Source: Guadua angustifolia
Lineage: Eukaryota > Streptophyta > Magnoliopsida > Poales > Poaceae
Assembly (NCBI GenBank): GCA_036346375.1
Contig: CM070511.1
Coordinates: forward strand, 5,270,001-5,334,000
DNA length: 64,000 bases
Reading direction: 5' to 3'
Shown here piece by piece: positions 9,395 to 20,301 of the stretch; the stretch's first letter is position 1; each line of letters opens with the position of its first letter. A program made the position numbers and the translations under genes. Below the pieces are notes generated by a model. It saw only the letters and a program-made list of their open reading frames with translations, had not been told where the DNA came from and did no database searches.

Positions 9395-10989
9395 GTTTTT
9401 CAGATGCGGGTTAGAGAACAGAAGCTTAGTGGATCTTGGTCTTTTGTGAGATGGGATCAAGACTTGGATGGTTCTCACCCTTGAGATGATTTTTAAGAGG
9501 CATGTGCAATAATTCTTCATCTACTTTGTGAGTTATTTTATACACTCATGTCTTTTACATTCACAGATATTTAATTGTGGCATGAGATGAAAAGATTGTT
9601 CATATGCTCATTTGTATCCCCTGGCATGTTCAATATTGTTATATCTTATATCATGCCCTTTCATGCTTAGAACTTTTGTTATGATTCATGCTTATTCTTA
9701 ACCGAACATATCATGATAACTCAAGCACATGTATATCATCATCTCCTCTCTGTTGATCTCATTGGTTATCCATTTGAGGGGGAGTTATTGGTTATTGGTG
9801 AAAATTTCTTTTGGCTACCTTTTTGGGAGGTTTGTTCTTTCAGTCTTTTGTTTTTAAAATAATTCCCTTCAGGTGACAATTTTGTAGAAGGTTTTTAAGA
9901 TGGTTGTTTTGAGGGGGAGTTCTTTGAAGTTTTTGTAATATTGTGTAACATGCTTTTTGTTTCGTGTGTTTCTTAAATAAAAAACAAAAAAAATGAAAAA
10001 TAGTAAAAGTACTGAGCATTGTATTTCACACACATATGTCATTTGAAGCCATGTTTATGCTACAAGGTCTTTGCAACTTCCGGTTTATACATATATGGTG
10101 TAGTTTGTGTCATGACTTTTTAAATGGAATGACAACTTGAATTAAATCTTGTCATGGTTGAACTTTCTTGGCTATCTTGATCCTGCTCGAAAAATTGCTA
10201 AATATGAAAGTTAAGTGCTAAAGCTCAAAAAGTGATCAAGGTTATGTACTGTCGCACTTCTTCTTTACGAGACTGCTTATCATTGCACTTTGATATGAAC
10301 TTGGAAGAGGTTGTGTATGACCGAAACCATGAAACCTTAAGCTTGTGATTGCTTGGCATGGTTGAAAAGTAAGGCTGATGGTGCATGTAATTCCTTGCAA
10401 TTGTTATTGTTGCAATCAAAGTAATGAATCAGTTTTTTTTAAAGCCCAAAGAAAGTGTATAAAAATTCAATGTTTTCAGGTTTTAAGATTGTTGAGAAAG
10501 GGAGATCATGCCATGCAAAAAAAATCGTTAATAGTACTTGATTTCTAGTTATGCTTACTCTACATTGTTTATGTGTAGATTTGAGGGTGCAAGTACTGAT
10601 TGATAGCTTGACTTGGTGATCAAGTTGTTACATTTGTGCATGATTCATAATGCTCAAGATTAAAAAAAAAAACAACAAACATAAAAGGGAGAAGTTTCTC
10701 TTTTGCTCTCTTTTGCAATCTTGATGAATCCATTGTCAAAGGGGGAGAAGTTTGGAGTCAAAGGAAGAGATTTTTGGTCACACATTGCACATTCACACAC
10801 ACATTTCTTCTTTCTGTTAGGGGGAGTCTTTCTTTTTGATAGGGGGAGATTTCTTTTTAGATAAGGGGAGATTTTTGTTCTTCTTCTTTTAGTCACTTTA
10901 CTTCTTTTAAAAATGGTGTTGCCATTGTGAGGTGAATGCCAATGTTCGTTTCCAAATGGTGTTGCCAATGTTTTCATCAAGGGGGAGAT
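9395..10989 (+). other. Non-coding interior of the Copia element, with G-rich purine tracts
   Basis: No frame with a domain over 1.6 kb. Where pol should be there is AT-rich sequence with several GAGGGGGAGT-type tracts (about 9777, 9912, 10741, 10821, 10842). The last one, AAGGGGGAGAT at 10979, is directly before the 3' LTR and is the plus-strand primer. Such repeated tracts also occur between the coding region and 3' LTR of long Copia lineages, so the deletion seems to have removed pol and left this part. Confidence 0.7.
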
Positions 10990-12388
10990 TGTGAGATCAT
11001 GTGATGAAAAATTGGTTGAATGGTGAAATTGGCATTGTAAAGTGATTTTGATTATAGCATGTGTGGTGTTTGTGCATGTGTTATGTTGAGATAATTATTA
11101 TGCTGGTGATAGCATAATGGTTTTGCTTGATGCAATGCACTCGTGTGAGTGGTTGCATGGATTAACCTTGAGTCAAGTCGTGGACTTGTGCTCGGACTGG
11201 TTGTTTGTTTATTCGTGTGCAGGTGTTGCTTGAGGGCGAACGTAGTCGATGACGGGACCGGAACTAGGTTCATGGAGGAACTGAGGTTCGAGACTAGATT
11301 CAGGGAGGAATCGAGGTCTTGGTGGTCAAGGATGTCATGCGGGACGTTCGGGCTAGAGAACATGCATGTGAAGACTGGTTAGTCACGTATGTGCAGCAGG
11401 TGGGCTGATCATGCGTGCAAGGTTTTGGTTTTGGCCATGTTGGGCCAAGTTGAGATAGATACGAACTCTTTCCATGTTGGAAGTGGAGTTGTAGTCAATC
11501 TCTGTGAGTTTGCTCTGTATAAATAGGAGGGGGTGTCTCCTGTTTATTCTTGAACCAAGTTTTAAGGTTTGTACTCTTGTGTGGGAGTACTTTAAACAAC
11601 GAAATAAAAATCTTTCATTTGATCCGATCGTGATTCATTGTCTCTGGCGTGAGAAGAAAAAGAAATCAGGCGGCTTATGAGTTTTTTCCTCGAGGCTTCG
11701 AGACGGCATGAAGGAAGTTCGGACTTGATTGTTTGCGCATCGGTCTTCCGGCGAAAAAGAGACGTCCGAGCGAGCACGTAATTTGATGCTACTGAGACCC
11801 GTGAGCTACAGTATTTGGCGCTACAGTAATCTCGCGTTGCCACAGATGCGTCGCGGATTACTGTTCACACATGATGCGCTATGGTACCGATTCCTGACCT
11901 GTTTGCCCAATTTCGGTTTAGTAGATTAAATCATTGTTCTTTTTATTCAACAAGTTTAATTTTGATTTGATCCATCTAAAACCTTCTTAGGGCATTAATT
12001 TAGTGTTCCTCAAAGTTTTGTTGGTTAATCTTTTGTAGATTGTGATTAATCACGAAATTAGGGTTTGCTTGATTTTCGTCATATTCTGTCACAGCAAGCT
12101 TACAGGATTTATAACTTTTGATCCGTAGATCCGATCGACCTGATTCTTTTTTTTGTTAGATGCGTATTGGAATCTAGTTTCTTCTGTTTAAATTTCAAGT
12201 CAATCCGACAGCTAGATCTCCGGGAATTCACAATTTACCGAATGCATATACTCTGTTTTGTTGAATACGAAGCAATTATTTGAGTCCGAATTAGGGTGAA
12301 TTTTTAGTAGATCAAAATTTTGATTTTAGCTTCCGCGCAATCATTCACCCCCCCTATGATTGCTAGTTTAATATATATCGATCCTACA
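10990..12388 (+). repeat. 3' LTR of the Copia element (1399 bp)
   Basis: Begins TGTGAGATCATGTG directly after the purine tract and ends CGATCCTACA. TATAAATAGG at 11518-11527 is a good TATA box. Its last 519 bp are the same as the partial 5' LTR. No target duplication can be checked because the left end is rearranged. Confidence 0.85.
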
Positions 12389-12616
12389 GGGTAGTATCGT
12401 GATATATATGATGCCGAGGATTTCGAAATTCGTTTAAAAATTTTTATCGGTACCCGCCAGAATCACGACAAATTTCGGTGTAATTTCGAGATGAAATGGA
12501 TTTTTTTGATAAAATTTGACTGAAATTTGAATTGCTAGACAAAAAAATGATCAAAATTTTAATCATTTAAGTATCCATGCTATTGTCGACCTTGGCGGTA
12601 AAGCCAAGGGCATCAT
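12389..12616. other. AT-rich interval with no recognised feature
   Basis: Short A/T-rich sequence between the Copia LTR and the MITE. No frame, structure or repeat boundary was recognised. Confidence 0.4.
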
Positions 12617-12619
12617 TTA

Positions 12620-12822
12620 GACCCTGTTTGGTAGAGTTTTAGATCTCAGCTCTACCTTATATCTGAAACGCATAGGCTAAAATAATGTGAATTAAGTTTA
12701 TATTTTTAGCCTAAAATGTAAACAAGATGACTCACATAAACACTCTTACTATACCCACAGCTCTAGCTCCACAGATTTGGTGGAGTTAGGAATATCCAGC
12801 TGGAACAGTACCAAACACAGCC
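12620..12822. mobile_element. Tourist-like MITE (203 bp, TSD TTA)
   Basis: Left end GACCCTGTTTGGTAG, right end TACCAAACACAGCC, an imperfect inverted pair. Flanking direct repeats TTA at 12617-12619 and 12823-12825 fit the 3-bp TWA preference of PIF/Harbinger elements. No coding capacity. Confidence 0.75.
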
Positions 12823-12855
12823 TTAGGTAAAGTACTATGGCAGAGTATGATATGG

Positions 12856-13138
12856 CACCGCTATAGAATACATGTTTACTACCGGATCCACATCGGCATC
12901 ACTGCCGAATGTGGACCCAGCACTACCTAAGTGGCGGTGATAGTCGATGACTTTCACTGCCAGATGTAAACCGGCAATGATAATCACTATCACTGCCGAT
13001 TCACATTGTACAACCGGTAGTGATAATTATTTATCACTGCCGATTATCATTGATAACCGCCAGTGATAAATAATTATCACTACCGCATTTTTATGAATAA
13101 CCAGTCGTGATAAGTAGTATCACTGCCACATTTCCCCC
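12856..13138. repeat. CACTA-2 left terminal and subterminal repeats
   Basis: Terminus CACCGCTATAGAATACATG, then several copies of (T)ATCACTGCCG(A) and complements such as CCGGCAATGATA over 12890-13130. The Gypsy element cuts in at 13139, and the CACTA subterminal repeats resume at 24237 (GCAACCGGCAGTGATAAC). Likely binding sites of the element's DNA-binding protein, by family analogy. Confidence 0.8.
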
Positions 13139-13806
13139 TGACAGGGACTGAGAAATTTCTAGCAGGTCAAAAGCATGGTCAACGGGGCCTCTAGCTCGGG
13201 GTTGAGCCGCAAAGTCTCCGATCACGACCTGGGCTATGCGGCTCCCGCACGACCTCAAGTTTGGGAGGCGCGGATTCAGCTCTCGCTCGGGGTAGTTTAG
13301 CCCGGGACCCAGGACATGTGTTTACTCGACGGTTACCAAGACCTTGAATGCCGGAGTTAAGGCAGACGTGGGCGGCATATGCGGGACGGTTACAACCCAC
13401 CTTCGGTGCGCATCATACCACTACTCCGGGAATCTCTCCCGACCATTTCTGGTAACAGTTGAGAGAGGTATAAAACCCCCTGAAGCGGATTGGTAGATGG
13501 CAAGGCAATCGAAGCAACAAGACAGTAGACACAACAAGCGTAGAATTCACCAGAGCTCGAGCTGTAGAGCAAACACTTGTACTCAAGCATAGTGAAAATC
13601 CTTGCCTCAGGGCAAGACTGGAGTAGAGCTTTTACCTTCACAGGGGCTCAAATAGTATAAACCTCTGTGTCTGGCTCGTTTTTCTCCTTCCCTCGACCAA
13701 CGAAACGACGAACCTATCTCCTCAGTGAGTGAAGCTCGTTTTTGGGTCCCTCATTCACACTAATCCGCATTACTCAATTGCGGTCCAACGATCCCGATCG
13801 TTGAAA
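13139..13806 (+). repeat. 5' LTR of Gypsy-2 (668 bp)
   Basis: Begins TGACAGGGACTGAG and ends GATCGTTGAAA, the latter a mutated form of the GATCGTCGACA of the 3' copy. TATA box TATAAAA at 13469-13475. The R/U5 signature AGTATAAACCTCTGTG lies at about 13655-13670. Confidence 0.92.
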
Positions 13807-13829
13807 GCTAGCGCTCACCGTAGGGCCCG
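13807..13829 (+). other. Primer binding site region of Gypsy-2
   Basis: GCTAGCGCTCACCGTAGGG directly after the LTR. The equivalent site of Gypsy-3 (61261) reads GCTGGCGCCCACCGTGGGG. The differences are C-to-T or G-to-A, as expected from methylation decay. I do not name the primer tRNA. Confidence 0.7.
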
Positions 13830-13873
13830 AAAGCTTCGCTCACTCGGAAGAACAATGCCAAGACTTCAGAAGC

Positions 13874-15640
13874 ATGGCGCGCTCCATTGAAGGACGTTTG
13901 GCAAGTTCAGGCTCGGGCGCAGTTCCTGAGCATGATGACTCCACATCCCTGTTTTCACCCTCACCGCCACTGCACGAGCAGTTTGTCTTCATGGTAGATA
14001 GACAAGTCGTGAAAGCGGAGGCGGATGACCGTGACCCAAAGACCCCTGAAGATGCTCGCCGGATGGTTCAGGTTGCCATCAACCAAGCCATAACTGCCCT
14101 CCAGCGAGAGGAACAAGAGAAGACCGGTACCTCGTCCGTGCGTCCTGGGCTTAATTCCCCGCTAGGGCGAGCTCCTCCGTGCCATTGCCCGGGTTATGAC
14201 TAATCCCGACTGGGTGAGGTCGGAACTTTTCGGCCGAGCTCTTGCTGATGAGCTCGATAGGGCTGCGACCGAGGCCATACCTTCACAGCACCAAAACCGC
14301 CACTCTGGGACCCACTCCCTGAGAAGTGACGATAACTCCTCGCGCCGACATTAGCACCTTCACTGATCACCTTCCGGCCAACTGTCCCGGGATCTGACTC
14401 GGACTCCTCCGCGTCGTCGCCCCCTGGACGCGACTCTGGAGGGTTTTCGGCATCAGCATGGCTACAGCGGCTCTCTCATAGCAGTAGTATGTCTGGGAGT
14501 CTTTCACCAGACATCCCGCCAAGGCGCCGCAGGGTTCATGATCGCCTGCAGTATCTTCCGGGTGATTCCCGCACTCATCGACACGACCAACGTGGCCGTA
14601 GATCCAACCGTCGAGGTAACCACGACTCCGAGTCCAGCAGCGGCGACCATCTCCCTCGGCGTGCTCCTGTTCTGGCTTATGGCTGTTCAGCCTACTCTGA
14701 TGACCTTGGTCGAGTGCACTGGCTGGCTTAGTTCAAGCCTGCATTGATAGAATAGTTCGACGGGACGAAGAACCCCTACGAGTTTCTATCGATTTATTAG
14801 ATCGCCATTTTGGCGGCCGGAGGAGACGAGGCTGTAATGGACAATTACCTTCCGACTGTTCTGGATGGCACCACCCATACCTGGCTCTTCAACTAGAAGC
14901 CCGGTTCCTTCCGATCGTGGCGCCAGATTCAGAGTGCCCTCTGCTCCAACTTCCAAAGTTGTTATGAGCGGTCAGGAAGGGAGAAGGACCTGGATCGTGT
15001 TATCCAGGGCAAGAACGAGCCACTCCGAGACTTCGTGTGATGATTCATCTGCACGAGGAACTTAATACCGAACGTCTCTGACGAGGTAGTGATTAAGGCC
15101 TTCAAGTTTGGTGTCCGTGATCGGCGCCTCACCGAAGACCTGGAGATCATGACGAGGCTTAGCGTCAACAAGCTGTTTCGCATGGCGGAGTGGTACGCGG
15201 ACACACACGACGCGGACCATTGGAAACGTGACTATGACCAAGGTAAGCTTGGTCTAAACTCAGGAGAGGTTGGTCCGTCCAGCTCTAGAAATGCCGACCC
15301 GGGTCCAACCGCCAAGAAGCGGAAGAGGGACCGCAAGAATGGCAGTGGTCGGCCACGTGTGATCGTCGCAGTAAACGGCCAACGCGAGGTGATGGAGGTA
15401 CGGGAACCAGTCCAGGAAGAGTCCCGACCTCACCGAAGCCGGCCATGACCTCAACAGGCGCAACCTCGACCCCCGCAGGGGAACCACCAACCTGGGCCCC
15501 AACGAGCTAACACCCGGTCGCAGGACACTGAGGGGCACCCCAGGTTCAATGAAGCAAAGTTCTGCCTATTCCACAGGGCTCCAGGCCATGATTTGCAGAG
15601 CTGCAGGGCTTGGCAGAGCAAGCTGAATGCCTTTTTATGA
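13874..15640 (+). pseudogene. gag: Gypsy-2 gag, interrupted by many stops
   Basis: The start MARSIEGRLASSGSG (13874) is collinear with the start of Gypsy-3 gag (MAHFIDGLSSS at 61328). The capsid-like Retrotrans_gag part is at about 14731-15040 and 15089-15250 (NYLPTVLDGTTHTWLFN, PGSFRSWRQIQSALCSNFQ, FKFGVRDRRLTEDLEIMTR). A short segment FCLFHRAPGHDLQSC near 15560 is a remnant of a zinc-knuckle-like motif. At least six frame breaks occur. The basic linker KKRKRDRKNGSGRP is at about 15313-15355. Confidence 0.85.
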
Positions 15641-16384
15641 TGGGCGTGGTGAGATGCCCGTACTCCCGAAGGAGGACAAGCAACCCGACGGGGTCAATAC
15701 CGGGGATGACCTCGACGACCTCGACCTAGAGTTCCAGCAGGGTAACCGCCGGATCGATGTCATCTTCGGCGGCTCGTTAACATATCAATCCCGACGTGAG
15801 CTCAAGGCTGCTACGCGCACCGTCTATCAAGCTACCGTCGGGAGGCCTATCGATCAGCCCTGCAAGTGAGCTGGGGCCATAATCACTTTTTCAGGGGAAG
15901 ATGCCCCCAAGGTAGTATGGCTAAGGACCTAAAAACCGCCTTGGTCGTGACCCCGACCATCAGCAACAACATGGTCGGGCGCGTCATGATCGATGGGGGA
16001 AGCTCCCTCAATCTACTCCAGGCAAGCACACTCGACCGGATGCAGATTCCCCGATCAAAGATCAAGAATATAACGGTTCCGTTCTTCGGGATTGTTCCTG
16101 GGAGTTTGACCACCCCCCTTGGGCAAGTGGTCTTGCCCGTCACCTTCGGCGACTCAAACAACTTCCGCATCGAGCTGATTACCTTCGAGGTGGTCGAAGA
16201 AGATCTCCTGTACAACGCCATCCTTGGGCGATCGACGTTGATCAAGTTCATGGCGGCCAACCACTACAGCCACCGTTGCATGAAGCTTCCAGGCCCTAAT
16301 GGCGTCATCACGGTGCGGGGCGATCTCAAGGCGGCGCACGGGTGTGAGACCAAGGCCTTGGCCCTTGCCGGTATGTTGCCCTAG
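15627..16384 (+). pseudogene. pr: Gypsy-2 aspartic protease region
   Basis: The frame 15866-16384 carries KTALVVTPTISNNMVG and VMIDGGSSLNLL. The active-site triad of retropepsins is D-S/T-G; here it reads DGGSS, as usual in Tat elements. Further family landmarks are VTFGDSNNFRIELITFEVV, YNAILGRSTLIKFMA and HRCMKLPGPNGVITVRGD. It cleaves the gag-pol polyprotein. The region stops at 16384 and is followed by stops before RT. Gypsy-3 has a collinear but more broken copy at 63285-63881. Confidence 0.88.
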
Positions 16385-16499
16385 CGAGGTCCTGAGGTAA
16401 CTGTGAAGAGCGCCCGCCAGAAGGCGGCGATCTAGCCTAGTGGGTCGACGAAGGCCGTGCCGCTCGAAGATGGCGACTCGACCAAGTGTATTCACATCT

Positions 16500-17215
16500 C
16501 GGCCGAGCTGAGTTCCAAATAGGAACTCGAGCTCATCACCTTCCTCTGCGCCAATAAGAATATATTTGCTTGGGAACTGATAGACATGCCGGGTGTCTCG
16601 AGGGAGGTGGTCGAGCACAGATTACAAGTGCGGCCCGACTGTCGGCCCGTACGCCAGAAGCTGCGTCGTTTCTCTCCTGAGAAGATTGCTATAATCAGGG
16701 AGAACCTCGACAAACTGCTGAAGGCCGGCTTCATTCGTGAGATCGATTACTCCGAATGGTTAGCCAACCTTGTCATCGTGCTGAAGAAAGGCGGGAAGTG
16801 GCGGATGTGCGTCGACCACACGGGCTTAAATTCGGCGTGCCCAAAAGACAATTTTCCCCTTCCACGCATTGACCAGATCGTCGACTCCCCTGCGAAAGCC
16901 AAGATGTTGAGCTTCTTGGACGCCTACTCTGGGTATCATCAAATCAAGCTGGCAGTCGGCGACGAGAGAAAGACATCATTCATCACATCATTCGCACATA
17001 CTGTTACACGACTATGTCGTTTGGTCTCTAAAACACTGGTGCGATATTCCAGCACCTGATGACCAAGACGTTCGACCCTCAGATCGGCCATAACCTCGAG
17101 GTCTACGTGGACGACATCATTGTCAAGAGCTCTTCCGAAGACAATCACGTTCAAGATCTTGAAGAGACCTTCGCCAACCTGAACAAGCATAGGATCAGGC
17201 TTAATCCCTGAGAAA
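16500..17215 (+). pseudogene. rt: Gypsy-2 reverse transcriptase
   Basis: RT domain with REIDYSEWLANLVIVLKKGG, WRMCVDHTGLNSACPKDNFP and FLDAYSGYHQIKL, and with the catalytic YVDDIIVKS at 17104-17130. The frame used at 16586-17059 shifts after TSFITS, continues in another phase through FQHLMTKTFDP and YVDD, and breaks again near 17210. It would copy the element RNA into DNA in the particle. The metal-binding aspartates remain, but the frame is broken. Confidence 0.92.
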
Positions 17216-17338
17216 TGTGTATTTGGTGTTGCTTTAGTAAAAATGCTCGACTACATGATCGGGGGCTCGGGGGTCAGTCCAAACCCGGAGAAGATCAAGG
17301 CGATCGAGAAGATGGCTCCCCCAAGTTCGGTAAGGTAG

Positions 17339-17896
17339 GTGCAGTGCCTAACCGGCCGCATGGCCGCCCTCAGCTGGTTCATCTCAAGACTCAGTGAGAG
17401 TGGGCTGCCATTCTTCAAGGCCTTACATAAACAAGGAAATTTCGAGTGGACACCTGAAGCACAGCAATTCTTCGACGAGCTAAAGGTATACCTTTCAAGT
17501 CCACCTTTGCTCACGACTTTGCAGCCAGGTGAAAAACTATTGCTCTACCTCGCGGCCACCACCCAAGCTGTCAGCGCCATCTTGATGGCCGAGCGGGATG
17601 CACGGCAGCACCTGATCTACTACGTCAGCGAAGTTCTTCATAGTTCGAAGGAGAACTACCCCCAGGTCTAGAAATTGCTGTACACCCTCCTCATGGCTTC
17701 GCGCAAGTTCCAGCATTATTTCCAGGCTCAGTCCGTGGTTATCTCGAGCAACTTCCCGCTCGGGGAGATCCTAAGGAATCCAGAGGCTGGAGGTCGCATC
17801 GCCAAGTGGGCCATGGAGCTGGCTGTGTTTGACGTCCAGTTTGTGGCGCGCACGGCCATCAAGTCGCAGGTGCTTGCCGACTTTGTGATCGAATAG
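17339..17896 (+). pseudogene. rnh: Gypsy-2 RNase H domain linked to RT
   Basis: Reads GRMAALSWFISRLSESGLPF, then EKLLLYLAATTQAVSAIL and KENYPQV, followed by an in-frame TAG (17669) and KLLYTLLMASRKFQHYFQ. The phase is kept across the stop to 17896 (SQVLADFVIE). This is the typical RNase H-like part behind Gypsy RT. The stop TAG stands where the family has a sense codon (PQVEKLLY). Confidence 0.85.
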
Positions 17897-17946
17897 ACAT
17901 CAAAGCGGCTCCCGAGCTCGAGGTCGAGGAGGAGAAACCATGGGTC

Positions 17947-18315
17947 ATGTACTTTGATGGCTCTAGATCCTTCAAGCACTCGGGGGCTGGAATCCTTATT
18001 CTCACCCCGCAGGGCGATAAACTGAGGTATGTGATTCGTTTCGAATTTCTGTTAACCAATAATGTAGCAGAATACGAAGCTCTCCTGGCGAGACTTCGAG
18101 CTTGTAAGGCGCTGGGCGTGCGCCGGTTGATCGTCAAGGGCGATTCCCAGCTCGTCATTAACCAATTCAACAAAGGCTATCAATGCTCGGAGGATTCCAT
18201 GACCAAATACCTCGCCGAAGTGCGTAAGATGGAGAAGTGGTTCCAAAACCTAGAAATCAATCATGTGCCTAGGAAGGACAACTCCAGCGCCGATTTCCTC
18301 ACCAAGCTTGGGTAG
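17947..18315 (+). pseudogene. Second, archaeal-type RNase H (aRNH) of Gypsy-2
   Basis: MYFDGSRSFKHSGAGILILT (first catalytic Asp), NNVAEYEALLARLRACKALG (Glu), VKGDSQLVINQ (second Asp) and NSSADFLTKLG (last Asp). All four acidic positions of the type I RNase H fold are present. An extra RNase H behind the first is a mark of the Tat lineage. The reading frame is open for 122 codons, but its neighbours are broken. Confidence 0.88.
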
Positions 18316-18589
18316 TCCGATGATGAAATTCCTTCGGACGTCATCCTAGAGACCTTGGCGATGCCTTCAATTTCTGACCAGGAGGTCTCGGTCATCCTCA
18401 TTGAAGGTATTCTCTCATGTACTGAACCAATCCACAAATTTCTAGCTCGAGGAGAACTTCCGTCCGACCTCGCTGCGTGGTACGTGGAGCAGGATCAAGC
18501 GTCGGGCGAGCTCATACAAGCTCGTTGATGGTAAACTTTATCATCGGAATGTGTCTGGAGTCCTGACAAAATGCATCACCACAGAGGAG

Positions 18590-19687
18590 GGTAAGTAACT
18601 GTTAAACGATATCCACTCAGGTCTCTGTGGAGCGCATTCTTCTTTCAGGACAATGGTCGGAAAGGCCTTCCACATGGGGTTCTATTGGCCAACGGCGCTT
18701 CAGGATGCTCGCGACATCGTCCGCGCCTATCGAGCCTGCCAATTCCATGCTCGAAAGTCGCACCAACCTACCTATGCACTCCAAACCATCCCGCTCGCTT
18801 GGCCCTTCTCGACCAAGGGGCTGAACATCCTCGACCCCTTCCCTCAAGCGGTCGGCGGGAAGAAGTTCTTATTCATCTCCATTGACACCTTCACCAAGTA
18901 GATCGAGGCCGAACCCGTTTCGACCATCACGGCTCGTGCAGCTGTCAAGTTTTTTCGCTTGTTCGTGGTCACCAGGTATGGAGTTCTATGCAGAATTATT
19001 ACTGATAATGGAACATAGTTTACCAGTGAACTGTTCTAGGAATATTGCGAAGACATTGGCACCAAAGTATGTTATACTTCGGTAAGCTATCTGCAAAGTA
19101 ATGGAGCGGTAGAACACGCCAACGGACAGATCATTCAAGGCGTCAAGAAACGAGTATCAGATGAGCTCGAACGACACGGCAAAACCTAGGTGGATGAACT
19201 TCCCACCGTCTTATGGTCTATTCGTACCACGGTCAGCCGAGTAACAGGGTCCACACCCTTCCGACTTGTATTCGGTACTGAAGCCGTCCTGCCTCCGGAG
19301 GTCACGCTGGGCTCTGCTAGGGTCAGCTTGGTCAACCAGGTCGACTTTAAGCAAGAACGGTCTCTTGACCTTACCCTGACAGAAGAAGTAAGATGCCGTG
19401 CACTACTACGATAAGCGCATTACCTGCAAGCTCTTCGCAGACATGCGTCTCGATCGGTACGACCTAGGGAGCTCCTTGTTGGGGATCTAGCCCTAAGACG
19501 AATTCAGGGCTCATCCAACACCAACAAGTTATCCCCGCGGTGGGAGGGCCTCTATAGAGTTGTTTCAACAGATCACACGGGGGCTTATCGGCTAGCGATG
19601 CCCAATGGCAGAGAGCTCTCAAGCTCGTGGAACATTGATCAACTTCATAAATTTTATGTGCAACGCCTTTGTCTCAAACTTCAATAA
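18590..19687 (+). pseudogene. int: Gypsy-2 integrase
   Basis: N-terminal zinc region (LLNDIHSGLCGAHSSF, MGFYWPTALQDARDIV, CQFHARKSHQP), then the DDE core: FLFISIDTFTK (Asp), VLCRIITDNGT (Asp), NGAVEHANGQIIQGVKKRV (Glu). The C-terminal part has STPFRLVFGTEAVLPPEV and then, in other phases, NKLSPRWEGLYRV, HTGAYRLAMPNGREL and WNIDQLHKFYV. In-frame stops lie after DTFTK, DNGT and GKT. It would insert the cDNA into the genome. No chromodomain is seen, which fits the Tat lineage. Confidence 0.9.
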
Positions 19688-20301
19688 AGTTTATTATTCA
19701 TTGGCTATGTTGGTCTCTGTTTTCTTCTTTCTTTCTTTCTTCCATGTTTCGTACTGAATTTGAATATGAGATTCTTTCTAAATCTGACCTGCATATAAGT
19801 GCTTTAGATCTTGACTCAAGTGTTGCGAGCTTAAAATTCACCCCCAGGGGTCGAGCTACCTGTAAGCCGAATCTCTTCGCACATCCCAGCTCCCTCTGCG
19901 CCAGGGTTCAAACTAACTCCACATTTGGAACCGTCAAGTAAGCACGAATTGAGGTCGTGATTCAAGAATCTAATCTAAAAACAACCTTAACACTTTTGAG
20001 GCTAAATCTCTTCCCTTACGCCTGTGTTGTGCTTAGCAGTTCCCCTTGTGGATTTTTTCTCGACCTTGTAGGTCGTGGCTTTTGCAGGTTTCTAAACTTG
20101 CATCCAAGGCCGGCGTCGCTCGACCTTGGTCCCAATGGGGACTGGATGAGGGTACACTACCTCATAAAAAGGCTAAGTACACGATAAAAAAATTATTAAA
20201 GGGAAGAAACAGAGACACAAGCTCATTTCTTCAAAATGACTTTGTTTCATTAATGTTTATCTTACTACCTTCTATTTACAAGTTGTCAGGTCTAACCCTA
20301 A
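19688..20301 (+). other. Spacer between pol and the antisense ORF of Gypsy-2
   Basis: About 600 bp of mixed composition with no domain in any frame. It is the usual long spacer of Tat elements. Confidence 0.6.

Larger units (their letters stand above)
6585..12388 (+). mobile_element. Copia retrotransposon with gag but no pol (TR-GAG-like), 5' end rearranged
   Basis: The element has a partial 5' LTR (6614-7132), the initiator-Met tRNA type primer site TGGTATCAGAGC, a broken gag (7192-9394), a long non-coding stretch, a purine tract (AAGGGGGAGAT before 10990) and a full 3' LTR (10990-12388). There is no protease, integrase, reverse transcriptase or RNase H, so it depends on other elements for movement. 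The 5' LTR lacks about 880 bp of U3. In their place is a 34-bp copy of gag (6585-6618, identical to 7451-7484). Confidence 0.85.
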
